Positions 53,842 through 61,475 of a stretch of DNA of 64,000 nt are shown one piece after another. The notes under the pieces were generated by a model. It made no database searches, had not been told where the DNA came from, and saw only the letters and a list, made by a program, of their open reading frames with translations. Numbering within the stretch: the first letter of the stretch is position 1; each line of letters begins with the position of its first letter. The position numbers were made by a program, and so were the translations under genes. The stretch is from Streptomyces griseiscabiei (GTDB lineage: Bacteria > Actinomycetota > Actinomycetes > Streptomycetales > Streptomycetaceae), in the NCBI RefSeq assembly GCF_020010925.1, contig NZ_JAGJBZ010000001.1:1550001-1614000 (forward strand). The letters are read 5' to 3'.

Positions 53842-54885
53842 ATGACCACGTCACCGCACCCCCTCGTCGTCCAGGCGCGCAGACTCGCCGCCGAGGTGCT
53901 CGCACCTCAGGCCGAGCGCGTCGACCAGGAGGGGGTGCCCGCGAGCAGCATCCAGGCGGTCAAACGGTCGGGGCTGCTCGGGGTGAGCGCGCCGGTGGCG
54001 TACGGCGGGTCGGGCGCGCCCAGCTCCGTGGCGCGGGAGACCGCCGAGATCCTGGCGGGGGCCTGCTGCTCCACCTGGTTCGTGCAGACCCAGCACTACA
54101 CCCCCGTCCTGACCCTGATGAAGAGCGAACTCCCGGCCCGGGAAGGCATGTTGGGGAAGCTGGCCACGGGTGAGCTGCTGTCCGGTGTCGCGTACGCGCA
54201 CTTGCGCCGGTATCCGCAGGTGCCGGTGCGGGCGGTGCCGAAGCGGGGTGGCTGGCGGTTCGACGGCACGGTGCCCTGGTACACCGGGTGGGGGCTCAAC
54301 GATGTGATGCTGCTGGCCGGGGTGACGGACGCGGACGAGGTGGTGTTCGCGTTCGCCGAGGCCCGGCAGCAGTCCGGGCTCAAGGCCTCCGCGCCCGTGC
54401 GGCTGGCGGCGCTCACGGCCGCCCGTACGGTCTCGCTGCACCTCGACGGGCTGTGGATCCCGGACGACGCGGTGGCCCTGCACGCGCCGTACGAGTCCTG
54501 GGCCGCGAGCGACCGCCCCAAGCCCACCAACGCCTCACCGGCGGTCTTCGGGGTCGCCGAGTCGGCCCTCGCCCTGCTGGACCAGGACGATCCCACGACC
54601 AAGGCGCTGCGACTGCGCCTCGACAAGGTCCGCCGGCAGGCGTACGCCCTCGCCGACCATCCGGCCCCGCATGAGCACATGGCGGAGCGGCTCGCCCTCA
54701 AGACCAAGGCGTTCGATCTGATGCGCACCGCGACGACCGCCGCCGTCGTGGCCGGCGGGGGCCGCGCCCTCGCCCTGGACAACCGCGCCCAACGCCTGGC
54801 CCGCGAGGCGCTGTTCCTCCTGGTCCAGGGCCAGACCACGGAGGTGCGCCGGGCCCACCTGGGCGCACTGTCGGCCGCGTACTAG
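53842..54885 (+). CDS. acyl-CoA dehydrogenase-family flavoprotein
   Basis: A 347-residue member of the acyl-CoA dehydrogenase fold. It has an N-terminal helical domain (VQARRLAAEVLAPQAERVDQEGV), SGLLGVSAPVAYGGSGAP, a mid beta-domain (YPQVPVRAVPKRGGWRFDGTVPWYTGWG) and a C-terminal helix bundle ending VRRAHLGALSAAY. The typical catalytic Glu is not evident. Relatives include the sulfur-scavenging SfnB/DszC-type oxygenases, so it may use reduced flavin and O2 instead of acyl-CoA. ATG 53842 follows GGGGAGAATCACCCCC. Its TAG stop is inside the left arm of the inverted-repeat element that follows. Function cannot be narrowed further. Confidence 0.85.
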   Translation: MTTSPHPLVVQARRLAAEVLAPQAERVDQEGVPASSIQAVKRSGLLGVSAPVAYGGSGAPSSVARETAEILAGACCSTWFVQTQHYTPVLTLMKSELPAREGMLGKLATGELLSGVAYAHLRRYPQVPVRAVPKRGGWRFDGTVPWYTGWGLNDVMLLAGVTDADEVVFAFAEARQQSGLKASAPVRLAALTAARTVSLHLDGLWIPDDAVALHAPYESWAASDRPKPTNASPAVFGVAESALALLDQDDPTTKALRLRLDKVRRQAYALADHPAPHEHMAERLALKTKAFDLMRTATTAAVVAGGGRALALDNRAQRLAREALFLLVQGQTTEVRRAHLGALSAAY

Positions 54886-54988
54886 TGCCGCGACAGGCAA
54901 CGTTCGCCCCGTCGCGACGCCCGGCACGCCGAGAGCACGCACCGGACGCCGCTCCTTGACGGGCAAACGTTGCCTGCCGCGGCACTAG
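54882..54988. mobile_element. 107-bp MITE-like element with 28-bp terminal inverted repeats
   Basis: The left arm (54882-54909, starting CTAGTGCCGCGACAG) and the right arm (54961-54988, ending CCGCGGCACTAG) are inverted repeats matching at 26 of 28 positions. A 51-base unrelated centre lies between them. Both ends finish in CTAG, which could be a target duplication or part of the repeat. No transposase is encoded, so if mobile it must be moved in trans. It supplies the stop codon of the upstream gene and ends 14 bases before the ComB-like start, where it can also form a long hairpin. Confidence 0.7.
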
Positions 54989-55002
54989 CGCAGAATGGCG
55001 AG

Positions 55003-55707
55003 ATGGATCATCAGTTCGTCGGTATACCGGAGTCGGCAGATGCCGGTGCCCCCCGGGTCGCGGTCGTCGTCGATGTCATGCGGGCCTTCACCGTGGCCGC
55101 CTGGGCGTTCTCGCGCGGCGTGGAGAGGATCGTGCTGGCCTCGACGGAGAGCGAGGCACTGGCTCTGAAGGAGAGCCGTCCGGGGTGGCTGGCGTTGAAG
55201 GACGGAGCCCGGGCGCCCGGGTTCGACGCGGTGAACTCACCGGGGCTGCTGCGGTCGCGGGACTTCACCGGTCGCACGCTGGTGCAGAAGACGACGGCGG
55301 GGACCGTGGGCGCGCTGGCGGTGGCGGACGCGCCGCTGGTGCTGTGCGCGAGCTTCGTGGTGGCCGGTCCGACCGCGCGGTACCTGCGGGCGGAGGGCGC
55401 CGGACCGGTGACGTTCGTCGTCACCGGCGAGGACGGCCGCGCCGACGAGGACCTGGCCTGCGCCGAGTACATCGCCCGGCGCGTGGACGGCGAGGAGTGC
55501 GAGGCGGGCCCATATCTCGACCGCGGGAGGAACTCCCGCGCCGCCGCCGACCTCACCGCCGGGCGGCGCGGCGGCAACCACCCGGACGACGTCGAGCTCT
55601 GCCTGGAACTCGACCGGTTCCCCTTCGCGATGGTGGCACGCCGGGAGGACTCCCTGACGGTGCTCCGCCCCGTGGAGGTCCCGCAGGTCCCGCAGCCGGG
55701 CGTCTAG
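55003..55707 (+). CDS. ComB-family phosphosulfolactate phosphatase-like protein
   Basis: A 234-residue protein of the ComB family, which in methanogens removes phosphate from 2-phosphosulfolactate on the coenzyme M pathway. [18 protein letters not shown] and [17 protein letters not shown] are family-like, and [11 protein letters not shown] matches the loop near the active site. Actinomycetes do not make coenzyme M, so the true substrate is probably another sulfonate or phosphate ester. The sulfonate monooxygenase genes that follow make a sulfur role tempting. ATG 55003 has GGCGAG upstream. It overlaps the convergent SsuD-like gene by four bases. Confidence 0.8.
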   Translation: MDHQFVGIPESADAGAPRVAVVVDVMRAFTVAAWAFSRGVERIVLASTESEALALKESRPGWLALKDGARAPGFDAVNSPGLLRSRDFTGRTLVQKTTAGTVGALAVADAPLVLCASFVVAGPTARYLRAEGAGPVTFVVTGEDGRADEDLACAEYIARRVDGEECEAGPYLDRGRNSRAAADLTAGRRGGNHPDDVELCLELDRFPFAMVARREDSLTVLRPVEVPQVPQPGV

Positions 55708-56846
55708 CTCGCGAACGGCACCTGTGCCGCCGGGGCGGTCGGCGCGGTGACGGGGTGCTGCCACAGCCCCTGGGCGGCGAGGCGCGGCAGGACGCCCTCG
55801 CCGAACCAGTACGCCTCCTCCAGGTGCGGATAGCCGGAGAGGACGAACTCGTCGATGCCGAGGGCGTGGTACTCCTTGATCCGCTCGGCGACCTCGTCGT
55901 GGCTGCCGACCAGCGCGGTGCCCGCGCCCCCGCGCACCAGGCCGATGCCGGCCCACAGGTTGGGGTGGATCTCCAGGTCGGCGCGGCTGCCGCCGTGCAG
56001 GGCCAGCATCCGCCGCTGGCCCTCCGATTCGCTGCGGGCGAGTCCCGCCTGCACGGACCGTACGGTCTCCGGGTCGAAGCCGTCGAGCAGTCGGTCCGCC
56101 TCCGCCCAGGCCTGCTCGGCGGTGTCCCGGGTGATGACGTGCAGCCGGATGCCGAAGCGCAGGGTCCGGCCCTCCTTCGCCGCCAGCCCCCTGATCCAGG
56201 CGATCTTCTCCGCGACCCTGGCCGGCGGCTCGCCCCACGTGAGGTACACGTCGACGTGCCGGGCGGCGATCTCCCCCGCGACGGGCGAGGAGCCGCCGAA
56301 GTACACCTCGGGCACCGGGTCGGGCAGCCGGGCCAGCCGCGCGTCCTCGACCCGGAGGTGCTCGCCGTGCAGGTCGACGGTCTTGCCGTCCCACAACCCC
56401 TTGACGACCTCCAGGAATTCACCGGTACGGCGATACCGGTCGTCCTTGTCGAGGAAGTCGCCGTAGGCCCGCTGCTCATGGCTCTCGCCGCCGGTGACGA
56501 CGTTGAGGAGGAGCCGTCCGCCGCTGTGCCGCTGGAAGGTGGACGCCATCTGCGCGGCGAGCGTCGGCGAGACGAAGCCGGGGCGGAAGGCGACCAGGAA
56601 CTTCAGGCGCTCGGTGTGCCGGCTGACCATCGCGGTGGTCAGCCAGGCGTCCTCGCACCAGGCGCCGGTCGGGGTGAGCGCGCCGGTGAAGCCGAGGTCC
56701 TCGGCGGCGCGGGCGATCTGGCTCAGATAGGCGACCGTCGGCGGCCTGTCCCGGCCGGACACGGTGGCGGGGGTGCCGTGACCGCCGCCGACGACATGCC
56801 GGCTGTCGCCGTTGGTGGGCAGGAACCAGTGGAAGGTGAGGGACAC
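55704..56846 (-). CDS. ssuD: FMNH2-dependent alkanesulfonate monooxygenase (SsuD-like)
   Basis: A 380-residue TIM-barrel monooxygenase of the luciferase-like family, which releases sulfite from alkanesulfonates. [23 protein letters not shown] at the N-terminus and the Cys-containing segment GAWCEDAW (position of SsuD Cys54) match Ssu[20 protein letters not shown] and [12 protein letters not shown] are flavin-pocket motifs. Length agrees with E. coli SsuD (381). GTG 56846 is chosen because CAGGAGACCCCCAC lies upstream. It is in a five-gene minus-strand group with an SsuE-like reductase that would supply FMNH2. Substrate range is not predictable. Confidence 0.9.
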   Translation of the reverse strand: MSLTFHWFLPTNGDSRHVVGGGHGTPATVSGRDRPPTVAYLSQIARAAEDLGFTGALTPTGAWCEDAWLTTAMVSRHTERLKFLVAFRPGFVSPTLAAQMASTFQRHSGGRLLLNVVTGGESHEQRAYGDFLDKDDRYRRTGEFLEVVKGLWDGKTVDLHGEHLRVEDARLARLPDPVPEVYFGGSSPVAGEIAARHVDVYLTWGEPPARVAEKIAWIRGLAAKEGRTLRFGIRLHVITRDTAEQAWAEADRLLDGFDPETVRSVQAGLARSESEGQRRMLALHGGSRADLEIHPNLWAGIGLVRGGAGTALVGSHDEVAERIKEYHALGIDEFVLSGYPHLEEAYWFGEGVLPRLAAQGLWQHPVTAPTAPAAQVPFAS

Positions 56847-56878
56847 GTGGGGGTCTCCTGTCAAAAATAGGGGGGCGG

Positions 56879-58108
56879 CTAGAGGAGGCCGTGGCGGGGC
56901 GGCCGGGTGCCGTTGAGCACGTACCGGCCGATGTGCTGGATCTTCCAGCGGACCGGATCGTGCAGGGTGTGGGTGCGGGCGTCCCGCCAATGCCGGTGCA
57001 GATTGAGCGAGTCGAGCGCCGAACGGGTGCCGGACACCTCGAAGAGGGCGCTCGCCACCTCCAGCGCGGCCCGTGCCGCCTGTACCTTGGCGGCGGCGAC
57101 CGCGATGGACGCCTCGGCCGCGGAGTCGTCCGTCAGGGCGTCACGCGCGCGGTCCACCGTGCGCGCGGCCTCCCGCAGCAGCGCCTCCGACGCCCGCACC
57201 TGGAGGGCGAGTTCACCGAACCGCTGGATGAGCAGCGGCTCCTCGGCCGCCGTCTCGACTCCGCTCTCGAACCACGGCCGGCTCTTCGTCCGCACGAACC
57301 CGACCGCCTCCGCGAGGGCTCCCCCGGCGATCCCGACGTCGATCGCCGCGTGCAGCAACTGGGCGCTGGCGCCGTGCAGTTGGGGTCCCTCGAAGGTGAG
57401 GTGGTGCGGCAGCACCCGGTCGCCCGGCACCTGGACGCCGGTCAGGCGGACGGTTCCGCTGGCCGTCGTACGCTGGCCGAGGCCGTCCCAGTCGTCGATC
57501 ACCGTGACGCCGGGGGCGTCCCGGGGCACGTAGGCGACATGGAGGGCGTCGCCCTCGGCGCGGGCCAGTACCGGGATCCAGTCGGCGAACAGGGCGCCCG
57601 TCGAGTAGTGCTTGACCCCGTCGAGGACGTACGAGCCGTCGGCCCGGCGGGTGAGCCGGGTGCGGATGTCCTGGAGGTGCTTGGTGCCGGCCTCGGACTG
57701 GGCGTTGCCGAAGCGGCGCCCGGCGAGCAGTTCCCCGAAGAAGAACTTCCGCTGTTCGGCGGTGCCCTGACGGCGGATCACATTGACGTAGGCGAAGTGG
57801 CTCTGCGGGATCTGGGCGAGGCTGGCGTCGGCGGAGGCGAGCAGCCGGAAGACCTCCGCCAGGGTCTCCTGGCCGACATCCGCTCCCCCGTACTCGGCGG
57901 GCACGGTGACGGCCAGCAGCCCGGAGGCGGAGAGCCGGTCCAGCTCGGCGCGGGGCAGCCGCCGTTCGGCGTCCCGCGCCGAGGCACCGGCCCGGAACTC
58001 CTCGGCGAGCGCGGCGGCGACGGTCAGGGCCTCGACATCGTCGGCGACGACCTTGGCCGCCGGGGGCGCGGTGGGCGGGTCGTACCCGGAGGCGGGCGTG
58101 TCGGTCAT
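56879..58108 (-). CDS. SfnB-like sulfur-acquisition flavoprotein (acyl-CoA dehydrogenase fold)
   Basis: A 409-residue acyl-CoA dehydrogenase-fold protein. Motifs are LSASGLLAVTVPAEYGGADVGQETLAEVFR, IPQSHFAYVNVIRRQGT, GNAQSEAGTKHLQDIRTRL and, at the C-terminus, SGTRSALDSLNLHRHWRDARTHTLHDP, which is typical of the SfnB/DszC-type flavin-dependent oxidases rather than true acyl-CoA dehydrogenases. Members act in dimethylsulfone and organosulfur use. ATG 58108 is right after the SsuE-like stop (four bases), so the two are coupled. Its role here is presumably to oxidise an organosulfur compound with FMNH2, but the exact step is not known. Confidence 0.85.
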   Translation of the reverse strand: MTDTPASGYDPPTAPPAAKVVADDVEALTVAAALAEEFRAGASARDAERRLPRAELDRLSASGLLAVTVPAEYGGADVGQETLAEVFRLLASADASLAQIPQSHFAYVNVIRRQGTAEQRKFFFGELLAGRRFGNAQSEAGTKHLQDIRTRLTRRADGSYVLDGVKHYSTGALFADWIPVLARAEGDALHVAYVPRDAPGVTVIDDWDGLGQRTTASGTVRLTGVQVPGDRVLPHHLTFEGPQLHGASAQLLHAAIDVGIAGGALAEAVGFVRTKSRPWFESGVETAAEEPLLIQRFGELALQVRASEALLREAARTVDRARDALTDDSAAEASIAVAAAKVQAARAALEVASALFEVSGTRSALDSLNLHRHWRDARTHTLHDPVRWKIQHIGRYVLNGTRPPRHGLL

Positions 58109-58112
58109 CGGG

Positions 58113-58667
58113 TCAGCTCGCGGCGGCCAGCACCGGCGCGGGGCCGAGCGCGGTCAGGAACTGGTCGACGACCTGGCCCAAAGCCTCGGCGGTGGCCGGG
58201 GCGAGGGTGACCCTGCCGTCGTCCCCCACGGTGATGTCCTTGTCGAGGGTGAACCAGCCGGGGACGATGTGCCGGGCGCCCATGGAGCTGAGCACCGGCC
58301 GCAGGGCGTAGTCGATGGCGAGGACATGGGCGGTGGACCCGCCGGTGGCCAGCGGCAGCACGGTCTTGCCGGTGAGGGCGTACTGCGGGAGCAGGTCGAG
58401 CAGGGCCTTGAGGACCCCGGAGTAGGCGGCCTTGTAGACGGGGGTGGCGATGACGACGCCGTCGGCCCGGGCGAAGAGTTCGGCGGCCTCGACGATGGCC
58501 GGGTGCTTGAAGTCCGCGCCGAGCAACGCCTCGGCGGGGATGGTGCGGATGTCGAGCGGTACGACCTCGTGGCCCTGGGCGGCCAGCCGGGCGTCCAGGT
58601 GACGGACGAGCTTCGCGGTGCGGGAGGAGACGGAGGGGCTGCCGGAGACGGACAGGACGGTGGCCAT
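58113..58667 (-). CDS. ssuE: NAD(P)H-dependent FMN reductase (SsuE-like)
   Basis: A 184-residue flavodoxin-fold reductase that makes FMNH2 for the monooxygenases. The phosphate-binding loop is SVSGSPSVSSRTAKL and the flavin region is ATPVYKAAYSGVLKALLDLLPQYALTGKTVLPLATGG, with the residues seen in SsuE. ATG 58667 has AAGAGGACCC upstream. It is preceded by a terminator at 58687-58716, so at least part of its transcript may start after it. It lies between the SfnB-like and DszC-like genes, both of which should need reduced flavin. Confidence 0.92.
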   Translation of the reverse strand: MATVLSVSGSPSVSSRTAKLVRHLDARLAAQGHEVVPLDIRTIPAEALLGADFKHPAIVEAAELFARADGVVIATPVYKAAYSGVLKALLDLLPQYALTGKTVLPLATGGSTAHVLAIDYALRPVLSSMGARHIVPGWFTLDKDITVGDDGRVTLAPATAEALGQVVDQFLTALGPAPVLAAAS

Positions 58668-58686
58668 GGGTCCTCTTTCTTGGGGC

Positions 58687-58716
58687 CCGGGGTGCCCGTG
58701 CGGACGGGCACCCCGG
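58687..58716 (-). terminator. hairpin terminator inside the sulfur gene group
   Basis: A perfect 13-bp stem (CCGGGGTGCCCGT with ACGGGCACCCCGG) around a GCGG loop lies between the DszC-like stop and the SsuE-like start. It could attenuate or end the upstream transcript. Confidence 0.75.
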
Positions 58717-58722
58717 AGGGGA

Positions 58723-58753
58723 GCGGTCAGGAGTACCGGCGGTCAGGAGTACC
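58723..58753. repeat. 16-bp tandem duplication at the 3' end of the DszC-like gene
   Basis: GCGGTCAGGAGTACC occurs at 58723-58737 and again at 58739-58753. The second copy holds the stop codon and last two codons of the gene, so the 3' end was copied once just outside the frame. Confidence 0.75.
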
Positions 58754-59960
58754 AGGTGGGTTCGGGCAGTTCGCCCTCCAGCACCCAGCGGCCGACCTCG
58801 CGGCGCTTGTAGGCGACGGGGTCGTGCAGGGTGTGGGTGCGGATGTCGCGCCAGAAGCGGTCGAGTCCCTCGGCGGTGGCCGTCGACCGGGCGCCGGTCA
58901 CCTCGAAGATCCGGTTCGCGATCTCCAGGGCCACGTCCGTGGCGCGCGCCTTCACGGCGGCCACCCGCACCTCGAAGTCACCGCGCGTCCGCTCGGTGAC
59001 GGCGTCGGGGTCGTCGTGCAGCTTCTGCCCCTCGGCGGCGACCGTGTCGGCGAGTGCCTCGACGGCCCAGAGCTTGGCGGTCAGATCGCCGTAGACGTCG
59101 ATGACGTACGGCTCGTCGACCGCGCGTTCGTGCCCGCCGTGCAGCCAGGACCGGGTCTTGGTCCGGGTGTAGGTCGCCGCGGTCTCCAGCGCACCGGCGG
59201 CGATGCCGAGGTAGAAGTTGACGAAGACCAGCTGGATGGTGGGGACGTTGAGGGTGTTGTAGGTGCGGGGCCGGAACTCCTTGTCGACGTAGCCGGCGGC
59301 GGAGGACCAGGGGGTGCGGACGCCGTCGAGGGTGACGCCGCCGCTCTCGGTGAGCCGCTGGCCGATGTTGTCCCAGTCGTCGTGGAAGGTCAGGCCCTCG
59401 CTGTCGGAGGGGACGATCGCGAAGACATGGCTGTCGGTGCCCGCGAGGACGCCTTCGAGGACGGTGACGTCGGAGACCTTGCTGCCGGTGGAGAAGGACT
59501 TGCGGCCGGTGAAGACGAGGTCGTCGCCGTCCTCGGTGACCACCACGTCCTTGTCGCGCGGGTTGACGGCGCCGCCGAAGAACCAGCGGTTGCGGGCGGC
59601 CTCGGCCTCGACGTACTCCCACTGTTCGCGGGTGCCGACCAGCCGGGCGGCCCAGTTCCAGAGGTAGTGGTAGCCGAGGAGCTGGCCGAGGGAGCCGTCG
59701 GCCTTGGCCACCTCGCGTACGACGCGGTAGGCGGTGGGCCAGTCCTGGCCTCCGCCGCCGTGCTCGACGGGGCCGAGCAGGGTGACGAGGCCGGAGTCCT
59801 TGAGGAGCCGGACCTCGGCGTACGGGGTGGCGCCGGCGCGCTCGCGCTCGGCGGCGTCGGTGGCGAGGACTGCGGCGACCTCACCGGCGCGGGCGATCCA
59901 CTGCTCTGCGGTCGTCGGGGCGGGGCCGGTCTGCCAGTCGGTGGGGGTGACGGTGCTCAT
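58743..59960 (-). CDS. DszC/SfnC-like flavin-dependent monooxygenase
   Basis: A 405-residue acyl-CoA dehydrogenase-fold enzyme. Motifs include LKDSGLVTLLGPVEHGGGGQDW, LLGYHYLWNWAARLVGT, GGAVNPRDKDVVVTEDGDDLVFTGRKSFSTGSKVSD, FVNFYLGIAAGALE and the C-terminal EGLDRFWRDIRTHTLHDPVAYKRREVG. This is the pattern of dibenzothiophene-sulfur monooxygenase DszC and the Sfn proteins, which oxidise organic sulfur using FMNH2 and O2. ATG 59960 has GAGGAGGCCGTCG upstream. It starts 13 bases after the SfnG-like stop, so the two form a unit. The last codons are duplicated in the 16-bp tandem repeat at 58723-58753. Confidence 0.88.
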   Translation of the reverse strand: MSTVTPTDWQTGPAPTTAEQWIARAGEVAAVLATDAAERERAGATPYAEVRLLKDSGLVTLLGPVEHGGGGQDWPTAYRVVREVAKADGSLGQLLGYHYLWNWAARLVGTREQWEYVEAEAARNRWFFGGAVNPRDKDVVVTEDGDDLVFTGRKSFSTGSKVSDVTVLEGVLAGTDSHVFAIVPSDSEGLTFHDDWDNIGQRLTESGGVTLDGVRTPWSSAAGYVDKEFRPRTYNTLNVPTIQLVFVNFYLGIAAGALETAATYTRTKTRSWLHGGHERAVDEPYVIDVYGDLTAKLWAVEALADTVAAEGQKLHDDPDAVTERTRGDFEVRVAAVKARATDVALEIANRIFEVTGARSTATAEGLDRFWRDIRTHTLHDPVAYKRREVGRWVLEGELPEPTWYS

Positions 59961-59973
59961 GTCGACGGCCTCC

Positions 59974-61092
59974 TCAGACCTGGGCGGGGACGGACGGGGC
60001 GGACTCGGGCTGCCGGGCCTCCAGTTCACGGACCAGCGGCAGCACCCGCCGACCGAAGTACTCGACCTCCTCGTGGTAGTGCAGGAAGCCGAGGAGGAAG
60101 AGGTCGACGCCGAGCCGCTTGTAGGCGACGATCCGCTCGGCGATCTGCTCGGGGGTGCCGATCAGCCCCGTACGGAAGCCGTCGTTGTACTGGACGAGGT
60201 CCTCGAACGACGAGTCCTGCCACATGCCCTTGCCGTCGGCGGCCGACTGCCCGGCCTGTTTGACGGCGGCGCCGAATCCCTCGACGGCCTCCCGGTCGGC
60301 GTGCGCGACGATCTCCCGCAGGGTGTCCCGGGCCTCGGCCTCGGTGTCGCGGGCGATGAGGAAGCCGTTGAGGCCGAACCTCGGCGCGTCGCGGCCCACT
60401 TCGGCGGCGGCCTTGCGGACGTCGGTGATCTGCTCGGTGACGCCGTCGAAGTCCTTGCCGTTGGAGAAGTACCAGTCGGAGACCCGGCCGGCCATGGCAC
60501 GGGCGGCGGTGGAGTTGCCGCCCTGGAAGATCTCCGGGTGGGGGCGCTCAAGGGTGTTGAGGGGCTTGGGCTTGAGGGAGAAGTCGCGCAACCGGTAGAA
60601 GTCTCCGGCGAGTTCGGTGTGGTCCTCGGTCCAGACCTGGCGCAGGGCCCGGATGAACTCCTCGGAGCGGCGGTACCGTTCATCGTGCTCCAGCCAGGGT
60701 TCGCCGAGGGCGGTGAACTCGCCCTTGAACCAGCCGGACACGACGTTGACGGCGAAGCGGCCGTTCGACAGATGGTCGGCGGTGGCGCCGAACTTGGCGA
60801 GGACTCCGGGGTGCCACAGTCCGGGGTGGACGGCGGCGATGACCTTCAGACGTTCGGTGGCGAGCAGCAGGGCAAGGCTGAAGCTCGTCGACTCGTGCTG
60901 GTACTCGGCGCCGTAACTGGCCATGTAGCGGACCTGGCTGAGGGCGTACTCGAAGCCGTTGTTCTCGGCGAGGACGGCGAGTTCACGGTTGTACTCATAT
61001 CCCCAGTCGGTGCGTTGTTCGATCGTGCTGGTGACGAGTCCCCCGCTGACGTTGGGGACCCAATAGGCGAATTTCAGGGGCGCGGCAGACAT
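59974..61092 (-). CDS. sfnG: FMNH2-dependent dimethylsulfone monooxygenase (SfnG-like)
   Basis: A 372-residue luciferase-family enzyme. The N-terminus LKFAYWVPNVSGGLVTSTIEQRT and the next stretch FEYALSQVRYMASYGAEYQHES match SfnG of Pseudomonas closely. Later motifs are LWHPGVLAKFGATADHLSNGRFAVNVVSGWFKGEF and IFQGGNSTAARAMAGRVSDWYFSNG. SfnG oxidises dimethylsulfone to methanesulfinate and formaldehyde with FMNH2. ATG 61092 is chosen because GCAACAGGAGTTCCG lies upstream; the in-frame start at 61176 is less likely. It is the first large gene of the sulfur group and is preceded by the leader peptide gene and by direct repeats at 61120-61191. Confidence 0.92.
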   Translation of the reverse strand: MSAAPLKFAYWVPNVSGGLVTSTIEQRTDWGYEYNRELAVLAENNGFEYALSQVRYMASYGAEYQHESTSFSLALLLATERLKVIAAVHPGLWHPGVLAKFGATADHLSNGRFAVNVVSGWFKGEFTALGEPWLEHDERYRRSEEFIRALRQVWTEDHTELAGDFYRLRDFSLKPKPLNTLERPHPEIFQGGNSTAARAMAGRVSDWYFSNGKDFDGVTEQITDVRKAAAEVGRDAPRFGLNGFLIARDTEAEARDTLREIVAHADREAVEGFGAAVKQAGQSAADGKGMWQDSSFEDLVQYNDGFRTGLIGTPEQIAERIVAYKRLGVDLFLLGFLHYHEEVEYFGRRVLPLVRELEARQPESAPSVPAQV

Positions 61093-61119
61093 GCGGAACT
61101 CCTGTTGCGGAATGTTTTC

Positions 61120-61191
61120 GGGCACGCCGAATTCAGCGGTCACGGGGAGACGCCGGCACACGTCGGATACGGGCACGGTGAATTCAGACGG
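61120..61191. repeat. imperfect direct repeats upstream of sfnG
   Basis: GGGCACGCCGAATTCAGCGG (61120-61139) and GGGCACGGTGAATTCAGACGG (61171-61191) are about 85 % identical, 51 bases apart. They lie between the leader peptide and the sfnG-like start and may form alternative RNA structures or bind a protein. Confidence 0.55.
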
Positions 61192-61254
61192 AAGGCCGGG
61201 AGGCAGGCGGAAGGCCCAGAGAGAGGAAAAGCGCGGCGGATCGGGGAGGGCTGA

Positions 61255-61338
61255 TCAGGCCGCGGCGCGACAGGAGGCGCTGGAGACGCGCGCGAGGTCG
61301 ACGTGGCGTCGTCGCGTGAGGTCCAGTCGCAGCTTCAT
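61255..61338 (-). CDS. 27-residue cysteine-containing leader peptide
   Basis: A tiny ORF from ATG 61338 to the stop at 61255, too short for normal gene finding. It contains TRRRHVDLARVSSASCRAA with a single Cys (residue 23) near the end. Streptomyces has many leader peptides of the form TRRRHVDL...SxxCR before sulfur-metabolism genes; they are thought to sense Cys-tRNA through ribosome stalling. It lies 162 bases upstream of the sfnG-like start, in the same direction, so it fits an attenuation device for the sulfur group. The upstream base pattern around ATGGCGGACCAT (61397-61408) may be part of its promoter. Confidence 0.8.
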   Translation of the reverse strand: MKLRLDLTRRRHVDLARVSSASCRAAA

Positions 61339-61475
61339 GCCGTCGATCGTGACAGCCGTCGGCGACGACCGTCAAGGAGAACCCGACCGGTCTCGTATGG
61401 CGGACCATTGAATTTCACGAAGGTGTGACAGGGAAACCCTTGAACGCGCCGGAATTCGGCGCGCATTCTGCTGCG

